From NCBI GenBank assembly GCA_030144725.1, contig JASKMD010000014.1:1124350-1188349 (forward strand): a DNA stretch of 64,000 nt. Reading direction: 5' to 3'. Below the pieces are notes generated by a model that was not told the origin of the DNA, did not search any database, and was given only the letters and a program-made list of their open reading frames with translations. Below, piece by piece: positions 10,913 through 23,334 of the stretch. The position numbers and the translations under genes are program-made. Each line of letters starts with the position of its first letter. Position 1 is the stretch's first letter. This DNA is from Haematococcus lacustris (lineage: Eukaryota > Chlorophyta > Chlorophyceae > Chlamydomonadales > Haematococcaceae).

Positions 10913-13659
10913 GTGGGTAAGGAGCAGGCGCTGGTGGTGTGTTGCATCACCAACGGCTCCGCATGCTTCACCACCTCCGCTTGTCCACGTTGTGTGGGGC
11001 TGTTTGCTTTGCAGGGCAGAGCGTTTCTGTGTCTGGCCCAAACCCGGTGACCAGCGGGTTTCAAGGTCAACTTCCAGCCATATTGTTTGGCCCCATTTCG
11101 GGCAATGGCCAGAGCATCACCTTTTCCACCTGCTTTCCAGGTGCTGCCGGCCGCATGGTCAGCTCAGCCAGAGTAGGGTGTTGTCTGCTGTGTTCAGCTC
11201 TGACCTGTTGCCTCACCTAATGCTGCCAACAACGCTTTCATGCTTGTACCTAATGGCCACAGCTCCTGGGGAGCTTGTGTTGTGGGTCGCTGTGGTGGTT
11301 GCAGTGACCAACAACGCTTACTGGGACTCAAACCTTGCATTGTTTGAGTCTGCCAATACAGCCAGTCTCAGACCTTGTGGTGGCTTATCATTCGCGGTGG
11401 GTCGCCCCTGCCTCTGCCCCTGCTTGATTTTTAGGTAACAGGGCTCAGGCCTGATCCTTCCTAGGTGGATCTCCCCCAAGCCGGGTCCACCCTATCCTCG
11501 CACTTGCTGTCGAGGTTTAGGACTGAGCTAGCTCTCATGATGGGGACAACGGAGGCACAAGGCTAGGCATGCAGTGGCGGTGGTGTTGTGGCATATGGCC
11601 TTGCCATACTGGACCCCGCCACACTGACTGCTTGTATCCAGTGGTGCTAATACTTCAATGCTTGCCCGCCTGCTTGGCTATGCAGTCTTCAAACATCAAC
11701 GACGCCTCCCCTCCATGCAACATTGACTTAAGATTGTCCATCCTCACCTGGACCCTGGCTAGAAATCAGACCTATTGGCTGGTAAGCACCCCTCAATAGT
11801 ACGACTGCATCCTGCTCATCATCACTGTCGCCCACCACCAAGGTTGGTTCAACACATATCTCCTCTCAACTAGGGACTGCATGTTCTAGAATCCGGCTTT
11901 GTAGTCTAGGCTAAATCCTAACTCCCTGTCCCCACCCCCTTTTGAAGGTGGAACAATTGACGTCATGAAATCCATGCTTTTGTGTGAGCAGCAGCTTGGA
12001 CAGCGCCTAGTGCGCACATCACAGTGCCACAGGCTCTTGAGCCTGGGCCTTGGGTGCCCTGTCTCGCAACCCCTTGGAACCTAGGCCAGGGTACTCCTTG
12101 CCTAGGGCCCATGCTATGGGCAACAGCCTCTGATTGCCCCTTGTTATGTGCGGATGCACGCTCCGCAGCCATAGGGGTGGTTGCCGCCAAGGCAACAACC
12201 AGTAGTGGTGGTAGATGACCCTGTGCCCAGGATGCACTGAAGGCCATGGATACACCCTATGGAGCATGGCGGTGGCATGGCGCCTCACCAACGCTATCAC
12301 ATGCGGCCTGGCTAGCTATCATGGGATATGCATGCCTGAGGCCGTTGAGACCACGGCTTATCGCTCGGGCGATTGGTGCTCTTGCGCCATTGCTTGGTCC
12401 CATAGGGGGCTGCCAGCCATAGCCGTAAGTAGTGGGGTCATCGGTGGACCGAGTACACCATGCGAAATGATGGAGGACTCCGAGACGATGCATGCATACA
12501 CACTGAGGCGCGGCCGAGGTGTGTATGGCCGCGGAGACGAGGACAAGGCCATTCGTTTCAGGTAAAGAGCGAGGCGAGGGCATCCGATCGTCGGATTTCT
12601 GGTATCTTTGGGGTCCACGGCCCGTCAATTCTCAAGAAGCGCACCCATCCCGTCCCGTCGTGTTGTTAGCGGCTCAGATGGTAAGTGGTCTGCAGTTGAG
12701 AGGTTGCGAGACCGCCCCACAACGGAGGAATCCTTCCCAACGCGAGGAAGGGGACGGTCCCAGTGCAGGCTAGGGCGGCCAACTAGTGAACGGAGGAAAC
12801 AGTCCAGTCACGCTTCTTCGGGAGAATCGTTCTTCCTTTCTTTCTAGAAGCTCACCCCGCAGCCGTCCGGTACATAAAAGCGCGTTTGACGGCGGGTTAC
12901 TTATGTGACGTTTAAGTCATCAGCTCGGCTGAACACCTTGAGCGGAGCATTAGCCTCATCTAGTCCCAGCTAGCAAAGCTTGCGGAGCCCAGAGCTCTAA
13001 GTTTACATGCTAGTCTGGCATCTTTAGATATACATGTCATCCTGGCATTATCTCCATTGAGCTACCGCGCTTACACGCAATGATGAGGTGCAGCCGTGCA
13101 GCTTGCGAGGTTGGTCATTTGACACACGACTTGGGATTTGCGACGTACAAGCCATACTTGCAAGTTACGGAAGACGCGTAAGTTGTGGAGGACGTGGAGC
13201 CTGGCCGTAGGATGGGGTGCAACGACTGGAATGCGACTAAGATCGGTGGCATATTGCCCCCGTGTACGCCCGAGTTTTGGGACGTTACATGATCCTGTAT
13301 TTTGCAGACACCCTGATTATGGCTATTGTAACAGACCGTCATACATACATGGTACGCTGCCTCACAGGGCTTGGGGTTGTATATAGCTCAACTAACCCTA
13401 TAGCTGTTGTGTGCATGCCACCCAACAACATGTTGCACTGCTTCCCTCGCTTCCTAGGCCTGTTTGGCATCCACTATAGCCTCGATGCGCTAGCCACTAC
13501 AACAAATGTCCTTAGCCTGCAAGTGTTGTCCACTTGCTTGTGTGCGCTTGACTGCAGTTTCTATATGAAGCTGGTTTTGGCACAATACCCAACTCATCAA
13601 TAGTGGTGACGTCTTCTTTCTCACCTCCACCCCCCCCTCCCTCGCCCGCACCCCCCCCT
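10861..13659 (+). repeat. 2.8 kb tandem unit, copy 1
   Basis: Starts in the last rod repeats (cccttgacaaacgc) and contains the three PPC-like exons plus ~1.8 kb with no recognised coding. The period to copy 2 is exactly 2799 bp and the sequence is nearly identical. The latter half contains a TATA-like acataaaagcg at ~12871. Confidence 0.95.
11015..11781 (+). CDS. C-terminal PPC-like domain exons of the wall glycoprotein (copy 1)
   Basis: Three exons join in phase: 11015-11140 (QSVSVSGPNPV to ITFSTCFP), 11305-11396 (VTNNAYWDSNLALFES to LSFA) and 11686-11781 (SSNINDASPPCNID to ARNQTYWL). The pattern of a TFSTC strand, a WDSNLALF strand, paired cysteines and a closing TYWL strand resembles the bacterial pre-peptidase C-terminal (PPC) beta-sandwich fold found in algal secreted proteins. 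That assignment is by pattern only. The exons follow the Pro-rich rod in phase. A possible last exon near 11949 would end the protein within a few residues at a TGA. The same exons recur in two further tandem copies. Confidence 0.5.
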
Positions 13660-16458
13660 CCCTTGACAAACGCTTGTGTCGGCCCCACTGCATTAACGCT
13701 TCCCCTACCTGGTGGGTAAGGAGCAGGCGCTGGTGGTGTGTTGCATCACCAACGGCTCCGCATGCTTCACCACCTCCGCTTGTCCACGTTGTGTGGGGCT
13801 GTTTGCTTTGCAGGGCAGAGTGTTTCTGTGTCTGGCCCAAACCCGGTGACCAGCGGGTTTCAAGGTCAACTTCCAGCCATATTGTTTGGCCCCATTTCGG
13901 GCAATGGCCAGAGCATCACCTTTTCCACCTGCTTTCCAGGTGCTGCCGGCCGCATGGTCAGCTCAGCCAGAGTAGGGTGTTGTCTGCTGTGTTCAGCTCT
14001 TACCTGTTGCCTCACCTAATGCTGCCAACAACGCTTTCATGCTTGTACCTAATGGCCACAGCTCCTGGGGAGCTTGTGTTGTGGGTCGCTGTGGTGGTTG
14101 CAGTGACCAACAACGCTTACTGGGACTCAAACCTTGCATTGTTTGAGTCTGCCAATACAGCCAGTCTCAGACCTTGTGGTGGCTTATCATTCGCGGTGGG
14201 TCGCCCCTGCCTCTGCCCCTGCTTGATTTTTAGGTAACAGGGCTCAGGCCTGATCCTTCCTAGGTGGATCTCCCCCAAGCCGGGTCCACCCTATCCTCGC
14301 ACTTGCTGTCGAGGTTTAGGACTGAGCTAGCTCTCATGATGGGGACAACGGAGGCACAAGGCTAGGCATGCAGTGGCGGTGGTGTTGTGGCATATGGCCT
14401 TGCCATACTGGACCCCGCCACACTGACTGCTTGTATCCAGTGGTGCTAATACTTCAATGCTTGCCCGCCTGCTTGGCTATGCAGTCTTCAAACATCAACG
14501 ACGCCTCCCCTCCATGCAACATTGACTCAAGATTGTCCATCCTCACCTGGACCCTGGCTAGAAATCAGACCTATTGGCTGGTAAGCACCCCTCAATAGTA
14601 CGACTGCATCCTGCTCATCATCACTGTCGCCCACCACCAAGGTTGGTTCAACACATATCTCCTCTCAACTAGGGACTGCATGTTCTAGAATCCGGCTTTG
14701 TAGTCTAGGCTAAATCCTAACTCCCTGTCCCCACCCCCTTTTGAAGGTGGAACAATTGACGTCATGAAATCCATGCTTTTGTGTGAGCAGCAGCTTGGAC
14801 AGCGCCTAGTGCGCACATCACAGTGCCACAGGCTCTTGAGCCTGGGCCTTGGGTGCCCTGTCTCGCAACCCCTTGGAACCTAGGCCAGGGTACTCCTTGC
14901 CTAGGGCCCATGCTATGGGCAACAGCCTCTGATTGCCCCTTGTTATGTGCGGATGCACGCTCCGCAGCCATAGGGGTGGTTGCCGCCAAGGCAACAACCA
15001 GTAGTGGTGGTAGATGACCCTGTGCCCAGGATGCACTGAAGGCCATGGATACACCCTATGGAGCATGGCGGTGGCATGGCGCCTCACCAACGCTATCACA
15101 TGCGGCCTGGCTAGCTATCATGGGATATGCATGCCTGAGGCCGTTGAGACCACGGCTTATCGCTCGGGCGATTGGTGCTCTTGCGCCATTGCTTGGTCCC
15201 ATAGGGGGCTGCCAGCCATAGCCGTAAGTAGTGGGGTCATCGGTGGACCGAGTACACCATGCGAAATGATGGAGGACTCCGAGACGATGCATGCATACAC
15301 ACTGAGGCGCGGCCGAGGTGTGTATGGCCGCGGAGACGAGGACAAGGCCATTCGTTTCAGGTAAAGAGCGAGGCGAGGGCATCCGATCGTCGGATTTCTG
15401 GTATCTTTGGGGTCCACGGCCCGTCAATTCTCAAGAAGCGCACCCATCCCGTCCCGTCGTGTTGTTAGCGGCTCAGATGGTAAGTGGTCTGCAGTTGAGA
15501 GGTTGCGAGACCGCCCCACAACGGAGGAATCCTTCCCAACGCGAGGAAGGGGACGGTCCCAGTGCAGGCTAGGGCGGCCAACTAGTGAACGGAGGAAACA
15601 GTCCAGTCACGCTTCTTCGGGAGAATCGTTCTTCCTTTCTTTCTAGAAGCTCACCCCGCAGCCGTCCGGTACATAAAAGCGCGTTTGACGGCGGGTTACT
15701 TATGTGACGTTTAAGTCATCAGCTCGGCTGAACACCTTGAGCGGAGCATTAGCCTCATCTAGTCCCAGCTAGCAAAGCTTGCGGAGCCCAGAGCTCTAAG
15801 TTTACATGCTAGTCTGGCATCTTTAGATATACATGTCATCCTGGCATTATCTCCATTGAGCTACCGCGCTTACACGCAATGATGAGGTGCAGCCGTGCAG
15901 CTTGCGAGGTTGGTCATTTGACACACGACTTGGGATTTGCGACGTACAAGCCATACTTGCAAGTTACGGAAGACGCGTAAGTTGTGGAGGACGTGGAGCC
16001 TGGCCGTAGGATGGGGTGCAACGACTGGAATGCGACTAAGATCGGTGGCATATTGCCCCCGTGTACGCCCGAGTTTTGGGACGTTACATGATCCTGTATT
16101 TTGCAGACACCCTGATTATGGCTATTGTAACAGACCGTCATACATACATGGTACGCTGCCTCACAGGGCTTGGGGTTGTATATAGCTCAACTAACCCTAT
16201 AGCTGTTGTGTGCATGCCACCCAACAACATGTTGCACTGCTTCCCTCGCTTCCTAGGCCTGTTTGGCATCCACTATAGCCTCGATGCGCTAGCCACTACA
16301 ACAAATGTCCTTAGCCTGCAAGTGTTGTCCACTTGCTTGTGTGCGCTTGACTGCAGTTTCTATATGAAGCTGGTTTTGGCACAATACCCAACTCATCAAT
16401 AGTGGTGACGTCTTCTTTCTCACCTCCACCCCCCCCTCCCTCGCCCGCACCCCCCCCT
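13660..16458 (+). repeat. 2.8 kb tandem unit, copy 2
   Basis: A full second copy of 2799 bp. It differs from copy 1 by isolated substitutions (for example gactcaag for gacttaag near 14524). The PPC-like exons are intact, at positions +2799 relative to copy 1. Residual rod sequence (cctccaccccccc, 13624-13659) precedes it, so the duplication breakpoint lies within the rod. Confidence 0.95.
13814..14580 (+). CDS. PPC-like domain exons, copy 2
   Basis: Duplicate of the 11015-11781 exons, with splice sites and frames kept (13814-13939, 14104-14195, 14485-14580). Whether these exons are spliced into the upstream gene, giving a multi-domain tail, or are silent cannot be told from sequence. The unit supplies residual rod sequence upstream of the exons, which could encode a short Pro-rich linker. 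Confidence 0.4.
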
Positions 16459-19204
16459 CCCTTGACAAACGCTTGTGTCGGCCCCACTGCATTAACGCTT
16501 CCCCTACCTGGTGGGTAAGGAGCAGGCGCTGGTGGTGTGTTGCATCACCAACGGCTCCGCATGCTTCACCACCTCCGCTTGTCCACGTTGTGTGGGGCTG
16601 TTTGCTTTGCAGGGCAGAGTGTTTCTGTGTCTGGCCCAAACCCGGTGACCAGCGGGTTTCAAGGTCAACTTCCAGCCATATTGTTTGGCCCCATTTCGGG
16701 CAATGGCCAGAGCATCACCTTTTCCACCTGCTTTCCAGGTGCTGCCGGCCGCATGGTCAGCTCAGCCAGAGTAGGGTGTTGTCTGCTGTGTTCAGCTCTG
16801 ACCTGTTGCCTCACCTAATGCTGCCAACAACGCTTTCATGCTTGTACCTAATGGCCACAGCTCCTGGGGAGCTTGTGTTGTGGGTCGCTGTGGTGGTTGC
16901 AGTGACCAACAACGCTTACTGGGACTCAAACCTTGCATTGTTTGAGTCTGCCAATACAGCCAGTCTCAGACCTTGTGGTGGCTTATCATTCGCGGTGGGT
17001 CGCCCCTGCCTCTGCCCCTGCTTGATTTTTAGGTAACAGGGCTCAGGCCTGATCCTTCCTAGGTGGATCTCCCCCAAGCCGGGTCCACCCTATCCTCGCA
17101 CTTGCTGTCGAGGTTTAGGACTGAGCTAGCTCTCATGATGGGGACAACGGAGGCACAAGGCTAGGCATGCAGTGGCGGTGGTGTTGTGGCATATGGCCTT
17201 GCCATACTGGACCCCGCCACACTGACTGCTTGTATCCAGTGATGCTAATACTTCAATGCTTGCCCGCCTGCTTGGCTATGCAGTCTTCAAACATCAACGA
17301 CGCCTCCCCTCCATGCAACATTGACTCGAGATTGTCCATCCTCACCTGGACCCTGGCTAGAAATCAGACCTATTGGCTGGTAAGCACCCCTCAATAGTAC
17401 GACTGCATCCTGCTCATCATCACTGTCGCCCACCACCAAGGTTGGTTCAACACATATCTCCTCTCAACTAGGGACTGCATGTTCTAGAATCCGGCTTTGT
17501 AGTCTAGGCTAAATCCTAACTCCCTGTCCCCACCCCCTTTTGAAGGTGGAACAATTGACGTCATGAAATCCATGCTTTTGTGTGAGCAGCAGCTTGGACA
17601 GCGCCTAGTGCGCACATCACAGTGCCACAGGCTCTTGAGCCTGGGCCTTGGGTGCCCTGTCTCGCAACCCCTTGGAACCTAGGCCAGGGTACTCCTTGCC
17701 TAGGGCCCATGCTATGGGCAACAGCCTCTGATTGCCCCTTGTTATGTGCGGATGCACGCTCCGCAGCCATAGGGGTGGTTGCCGCCAAGGCAACAACCAG
17801 TAGTGGTGGTAGATGACCCTGTGCCCAGGATGCACTGAAGGCCATGGATACACCCTATGGAGCATGGCGGTGGCATGGCGCCTCACCAACGCTATCACAT
17901 GCGGCCTGGCTAGCTATCATGGGATATGCATGCCTGAGGCCGTTGAGACCACGGCTTATCGCTCGGGCGATTGGTGCTCTTGCGCCATTGCTTGGTCCCA
18001 TAGGGGGCTGCCAGCCATAGCCGTAAGTAGTGGGGTCATCGGTGGACCGAGTACACCATGCGAAATGATGGAGGACTCCGAGACGATGCATGCATACACA
18101 CTGAGGCGCGGCCGAGGTGTGTATGGCCGCGGAGACGAGGACAAGGCCATTCGTTCAGGTAAAGAGCGAGGCGAGGGCATCCGATCGTCGGATTTCTGGG
18201 GTCCACGGCCCGTCAATTCTCAAGAAGCGCACCCATCCCGTCCCGTCGTGCTGTTAGTGGCTCAGATGGTAAGTGGTCTGCAGTTGAGAGGTTGCGAGAC
18301 CGCCCCACAACGGAGGAATCCTTCCCAACGCGAGGAAGGGGACGGTCCCAGTGCAGGCTAGGGCGGCCAACTAGTGAACGGAGGAAACAGTCCAGTCACG
18401 CTTCTTCGGGAGATTCGTTCTTCCTTTCTTTCTAGAAGCTCACCCCGCAGCCGTCCGGTACATAAAAGCGCGTTTGACGGCGGGTTACTTATGTGACGTT
18501 TAAGTCATCAGCTCGGCTGAACACCTTGAGCGGAGCATTAGCCTCATCTAGTCCCAGCTAGCAAAGCTTGCGGAGCCCAGAGCTCTAAGTTTACATGCTA
18601 GTCTGGCATCTTTAGATATACATGTCATCCTGGCATTATCTCCATTGAGCTACCGCGCTTACACGCAATGATGAGGTGCAGCCGTGCAGCTTGCGAGGTT
18701 GGTCATTTGACACACGACTTGGGATTTGCGACGTACAAGCCATACTTGCAAGTTACGGAAGACGCGTAAGTTGTGGAGGACGTGGAGCCTGGCCGTAGGA
18801 TGGGGTGCAACGACTGGAATGCGACTAAGATCGGTGGCATATTGCCCCCGTGTACGCCCGAGTTTTGGGACGTTACATGATCCTGTATTTTGCAGACACC
18901 CTGATTATGGCTATTGTAACAGACCGTCATACATACATGGTACGCTGCCTCACAGGGCTTGGGGTTGTATATAGCTCAACTAACCCTATAGCTGTTGTGT
19001 GCATGCCACCCAACAACATGTTGCACTGCTTCCCTCGCTTCCTAGGCCTGTTTGGCATCCACTATAGCCTCGATGCGCTAGCCACTACAACAAATGTCCT
19101 TAGCCTGCAAGTGTTGTCCACTTGCTTGTGTGCGCTTGACTGCAGTTTCTATATGAAGCTGGTTTTGGCACAATACCCAACTCATCAATAGTGGTGACGT
19201 CTTC
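16459..19204 (+). repeat. 2.8 kb tandem unit, copy 3
   Basis: Third copy, slightly diverged: a one-base deletion near 18155 and a nine-base deletion near 18199, plus substitutions. It ends at gtcttct, after which unique sequence starts, whereas copies 1 and 2 continue into rod sequence at that point. Confidence 0.95.
16613..17379 (+). CDS. PPC-like domain exons, copy 3
   Basis: Third duplicate (16613-16738, 16903-16994, 17284-17379) with frames and splice sites intact; one Leu/Ser-type substitution site distinguishes it (ttgactcgag near 17323). Same caveats as copy 2. Confidence 0.4.
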
Positions 19205-20580
19205 TCCCTAGCTCAGTATCTTTGTGGCTGTTTGGCGCTTACGACAAAACCTGGTGTGTCGGTGCCGACATCGTGGTGTTGCTTCATAACGTGTGCATGC
19301 TAACAAGGGCAATGGGGGTGCACTTTCGTCTATGTGACCTGTCTCGTTGGGTGGTATCCTAGTGGTAGGACCAGGTCACAACTGGGTTGAAGGCACCTCA
19401 TTGGGCAAGCAATAGAGGCTTGCAACCAGCCTTGCACACCTTTCGTCTCATATGAGACTTACAGTAGGCAATACAGCCTGCACTGTTGGACGCCGCACTG
19501 GTAGACTGGCTGCCCAAGCTCCTGTGATGTTGGGCTGTCACTATGCACACAGGGCGCCACTCTGCAGGTTCTGCCATGACGCGCACCCTGGCTACTCACC
19601 TGGTTGCAGATGTTAAGCACCTGTGTGCTAGTACACCCCTAGTGCACGACTCCTTGTGTTGATCAGCCAGCTGCCTGCTGTGTAGGCCCAAGCCGTCATG
19701 TCGCCCTTCACATTGCCTGATGCGGCATGCCAGGGTGAGTGGGAGTGCGCCACTATGGGTTAGTCGTATTGACAGCCTGCTAGACAGGGTCATGGGCACA
19801 TCATAGTAGTGGGCGTGCATAGCTGATTGAGAAGTTATGAGTAACATTGCCAAAGCGTCATCGACCAGCAGTGATGCTCAACATTGGAAGTAGAGCGTGG
19901 TCAGGGTCGTCCCAGGATGAGTGTACAAGTGGGTGATGTACTTCAGCTTCTATCGCTCGAGTATCTAGCCACGTCAATGTCATAGTGTATGGGTAGATGC
20001 AAGTTGAATTACGTGCCAGCCTTAGGTTAAGTGTGACAGCGCTTTCAATTGAATAACGAATAGCTGTAGTGGTGATGATGATGTAGGTACTCACAGCTAG
20101 AAGCGTAATGAGTGCGCCTGATGATAGTCAAGTTCCACAGCGGCGACAGCTAGGAAACACACCTGTGACCAGACCTGGACATAGCCCAACTTCAAATGGA
20201 TGTTGCTGAATGAATGAATGCTGCTGCACAAAACAATGGTGGATGAAGCCACATGTCTGGTGTGCTGTGTGTAAGAACAGCAGGTGAGGCTTGTCAATGG
20301 CGGCTCAGCATGGGAACACCGCGTCAGAACTCCCCCCTAGGCCTCCGGCCACTAGTGTGTGGTGCTAGGAGTGGGGTACCATGGCCTCACCATGCTGATG
20401 ATGATGGCTCTCACCGCTCAGGCCGTCACTTGGGCCTAGGCCATTGCCCTAGGCCAATCAGCACTTCCTGAGCCAACGCGCGCAAGGCCGCCGCGATGAC
20501 GTGCTCCTTGTTGTACTGCGGCTTTGTAGAAGCAGCACGCTGCCTTGACGTTGTGCAATATCGTCACATGCAACAGCAAG
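19205..20580. other. Intergenic DNA, nothing recognised
   Basis: No convincing exon, RNA gene or repeat seen. Only short open frames without family resemblance. Confidence 0.5.
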
Positions 20581-20646
20581 GCACATGGGAAGGTTGAGGC
20601 CGGCGCAAGTGCATCACACAATCCCACCACCCCGCCCATTCTCTAG

Positions 20647-20728
20647 TGCCTCTCCTCTCTTGTGCCCCTCCTCTCTTGTGCTTCTCCTCTCTTGTGCTTC
20701 TCCTCTCTTGTGCCTCTCCCTAACCCAA
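20647..20728 (+). repeat. 20-bp minisatellite
   Basis: About four tandem units of cctctcctctcttgtgcttc, just upstream of the Fanzor-like pseudogene. Confidence 0.85.
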
Positions 20729-20806
20729 GGTGACACAACTGCTATCCACACACCTGCCCTTCTACTATCTGCACCCTTACACAGCCCCTCCCGCCCGCAG
20801 CCACGG

Positions 20807-22466
20807 CAGCGGCAGCGATGGTGGCAAGGGCTGGGCACTGTTGTGCTGCATGGACTGCCTTCCTGCTGCAATACCCTTATTAGTGGGTTGAGCTTTGGGT
20901 GCGTGGCTGCATGGGTGGCATGGGTGGCAGCCCACCTCAATGGCTCACCCAGGTGGGACAAGTGGTTCAGCACAGGCAAGCTGGCTAACCAGGGGTTTGA
21001 GTTCGAGAGGACAGTAGAGACTGACGGAGTCAGGGTGTGTGTGCACTACACACGCTCCCTCCCCACTCCTCCTGCCCCACCCCCAGCTGCAGGCACCTCC
21101 AGCAGCAATAGCGGCCCAGTGGCTGCCACAGGTGCAACAGCAGCAGCGGCCCATGCGGTGGGACTCCCCCTGATAGGCAAGGCCATAGCAGAGCAGCGTG
21201 AGTCTGTGTTTGACCCAGCCCCACAGATTGGTGTGGGCATCCAGTGCAGCCTCACAGGTGTGGGACAAGAAGTGAGGCCAGCTGGTAGCGACACCCAGCG
21301 GTGGCTAGCACCGATTCAGCCCCACCTCAAGCACCTGGCAGCAGCCAGTCCAGCCAGCACCTCCCTGGAGGCCAACCTGAAGCACATCACCTGAAGCCAC
21401 CTGGAGGTGCATCTGGAGGTGCACCTGAAGCCACCTGAGGTGCACCTGGACCCCAAGTGGGCAAGGTAGCGGCTGCGGCTGTATGGAGCCCAGGACCGGG
21501 CGCTGGAGCCGTTCTTCAAGAATGTGTGTGTGGGTGGGTGGGAGGGAGGGTTAGATACTGAGAGGTGGTGGGTTGGGCATGAAGTGAAAGAGTAGTTGAC
21601 TAACCTAATGCAACCATGTCAGCCACCCTGTGTGCCTTGTGTGCATGGCTGCAGCTGCAGCAGGAGATGGCTGAGGTGGCCATGAAGCGGCATGGGCGTG
21701 CCAAGCAGCTGGTGGTCTTCTTGAATGCAGCTCGCATTGGCACCAGGGGAGGCTGGGGTGCTGATGTGGTGCTGCGGGCCTGCTGCAATGTGGTGTGCAG
21801 GCCCAGGGGAACAGACCAGTTGCGGGGCAGGGTGGTGCTTGTGGATGAGCACCGCACCAGCCGGTTCACCTCAGCAGTGAAAGGCCATCAGCCTTGTGAG
21901 GAGCAGCTGGACCATGACCAGCCCACCTGGCCTGCAGACTGGAGGCCCCCAGGAGGGCAGGTTGACTACCGCCTGCTGCGTCCAGCATAGAGCCAGCATC
22001 GTGACCAGCCAGTGGGGGGCATGACGTGGTGCCTGGTAGTGGCACTGTGCAAGCCCCCACAGGCCCCATGCAGCAGCCAGGAAGCCACACAGGCAGCAGC
22101 CTAAGAGCCAGGGCCCAGCACTCCCCTGCAAGCCAAGCGCAGCAAGCGCACTGAGGCTGAGCAGGCAGCTGAGCCTACCCAGCCCCCCAAGGGCAAGGCC
22201 AAGGGCAAGGCTGCCAAAGCCAAGGCGGCACCACAGCCAGGCAGGCGGGCAGGCAGGGAATGCAAGCAGCGCTGAACATGCGTTCGGGAGAGCAGGTGGC
22301 GTCCACTGGAGCTGTGTTGGTGGCCAGAGCAGGCAGCTTTGCCAGCCAAGGGCAAGGAGTATCCTGAGCTGCGGTACAAGCGGGTGCGAGACAAGCCATC
22401 TCAGGCCCCTGAGCAGCAGCAGCCTGCTGTGGCACAGCAGTGTGTGTCCCCTTTGGGCTGTCATTA
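20807..22466 (+). pseudogene. Decayed Fanzor (eukaryotic TnpB-like) gene, copy A
   Basis: The segments follow Fanzor order: GKLANQGFEFERTVETDGV, a RuvC-I region, WLAPIQPHLKHLAAAS, then KRHGRAKQLVVFL, GRVVLVDEHRTSRF and the C-terminal RWRPLELCWWP. Fanzors are RuvC nucleases related to IS200/IS605 TnpB and, in characterised cases, guided by RNA from the element end. This copy is broken. The RuvC-I DPG triad is missing (IGVGIQCSL). An in-frame stop interrupts the linker at 22101. The RuvC-III DRDCNAALNM motif of copy D reads GRECKQR here and then hits a stop, from an Asp-to-Glu change and a one-base deletion near 22268. The zinc-finger cysteines expected after RTS are also replaced. Confidence 0.75.
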
Positions 22467-22469
22467 GCT

Positions 22470-22670
22470 TGCAAGTAGCACATGCATGTCATGCCAACTC
22501 TAGACCATAGCCCTGTCACAGGGGTCAGGCAATGGTGTAGGTGGTAGGCGCCCATGCCATGTGCCATGAACCATGTGCATGGGATGATGACTTCACGCAG
22601 CCCCATAACACTACCTGTGGTCCCTAGTGGTCCCTAGTGGTCCGACCCTAATGGAGGCCCTTGTGAGGGA
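22470..22670 (+). repeat. Conserved 3' tail of the Fanzor-like element (copy A)
   Basis: Downstream of the coding remnant lies ggcgcccatgccatgtg and then repeated tggtccctag ending gtggtccgac. The same order follows copy B on the other strand (30395-30560), and part of it follows copies D and E. It marks the element's right end, the place where TnpB-family elements encode guide RNA. Confidence 0.6.
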
Positions 22671-23016
22671 TGAGGGGCTGCCTTCATGTCTTTAATGCCT
22701 TCAGTGTGTTGCTCCGGCTGCTGCCATTGCTGCTACTAGTTCTGGTGCTACTAGATGGCTGCTTGTGTTCCGGTGTGGTGGCAGTACCCACCTCCTCGTA
22801 GAGGCACTTTTGCAGCCTGGCTTCAGCAAACCCTACACGCTCCTGACCTAGCAGACTGGAACCCTCCTTCTTTCTGTTTTCTAGCACGAGGCTGGCTAAC
22901 CAGCAGGCTTGCTGCATGGGTGCCCAGCAGGGCTAGGGTCTGGGTGCCCAGAAAGCTGAGGGCATGGATGCCCAGCAGGCACATGTTATGCATCTTGCAT
23001 GTGTGTGTGTACAGCT

Positions 23017-23019
<3 letters not shown>

Positions 23020-23052
<33 letters not shown>
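23020..23052 (+). repeat. (CTG)n trinucleotide run
   Basis: About eleven CTG units followed by cag, in intergenic sequence. Confidence 0.9.
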
Positions 23053-23334
23053 AGTTGTTCCTGGTGTTGCTGTTGTCGGAGCTATTGTTTTTGCTATTCC
23101 TCCTGAAGAGTGAACAGCCTTGACAGTCAGGCCAGGTCAGGCCTCTCTGACACTGACACTAACTTCCCTCATCTCTGGACCTTAATCACCTCTTCATACT
23201 CGATCTTGGAATATGATAGGAGTAATAGGATTGTCAATCACGGTGCAGGCACAAAATCGGCAAGTCAACATCATCACTGCATGCATGCCTCTTCGATGTC
23301 GTAACTTTGTCGCATTACACACTGGCTACCGACT

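Noticed and set aside
6830..11041. Minus-strand frames of Arg-Glu-Gly-Val repeats opposite the Pro-rich rod
   Set aside because: Antisense shadow of the 21-bp repeat; the plus strand has splice sites and in-phase flanking domains.
12215..13603. Genes in the second half of each 2.8 kb unit (116-aa and 113-aa frames)
   Set aside because: No family resemblance, no in-phase splicing to the upstream exons; repeated three times only because the unit is repeated.
10861..19204. CRISPR-like array
   Set aside because: The tandem units are 2.8 kb direct repeats without short repeat-spacer structure, in a eukaryotic gene context.
19340..19400. Possible tRNA-like A box (ggtatcctagtggtagga) and weak B box
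   Set aside because: No cloverleaf could be formed with a proper anticodon and acceptor stem.
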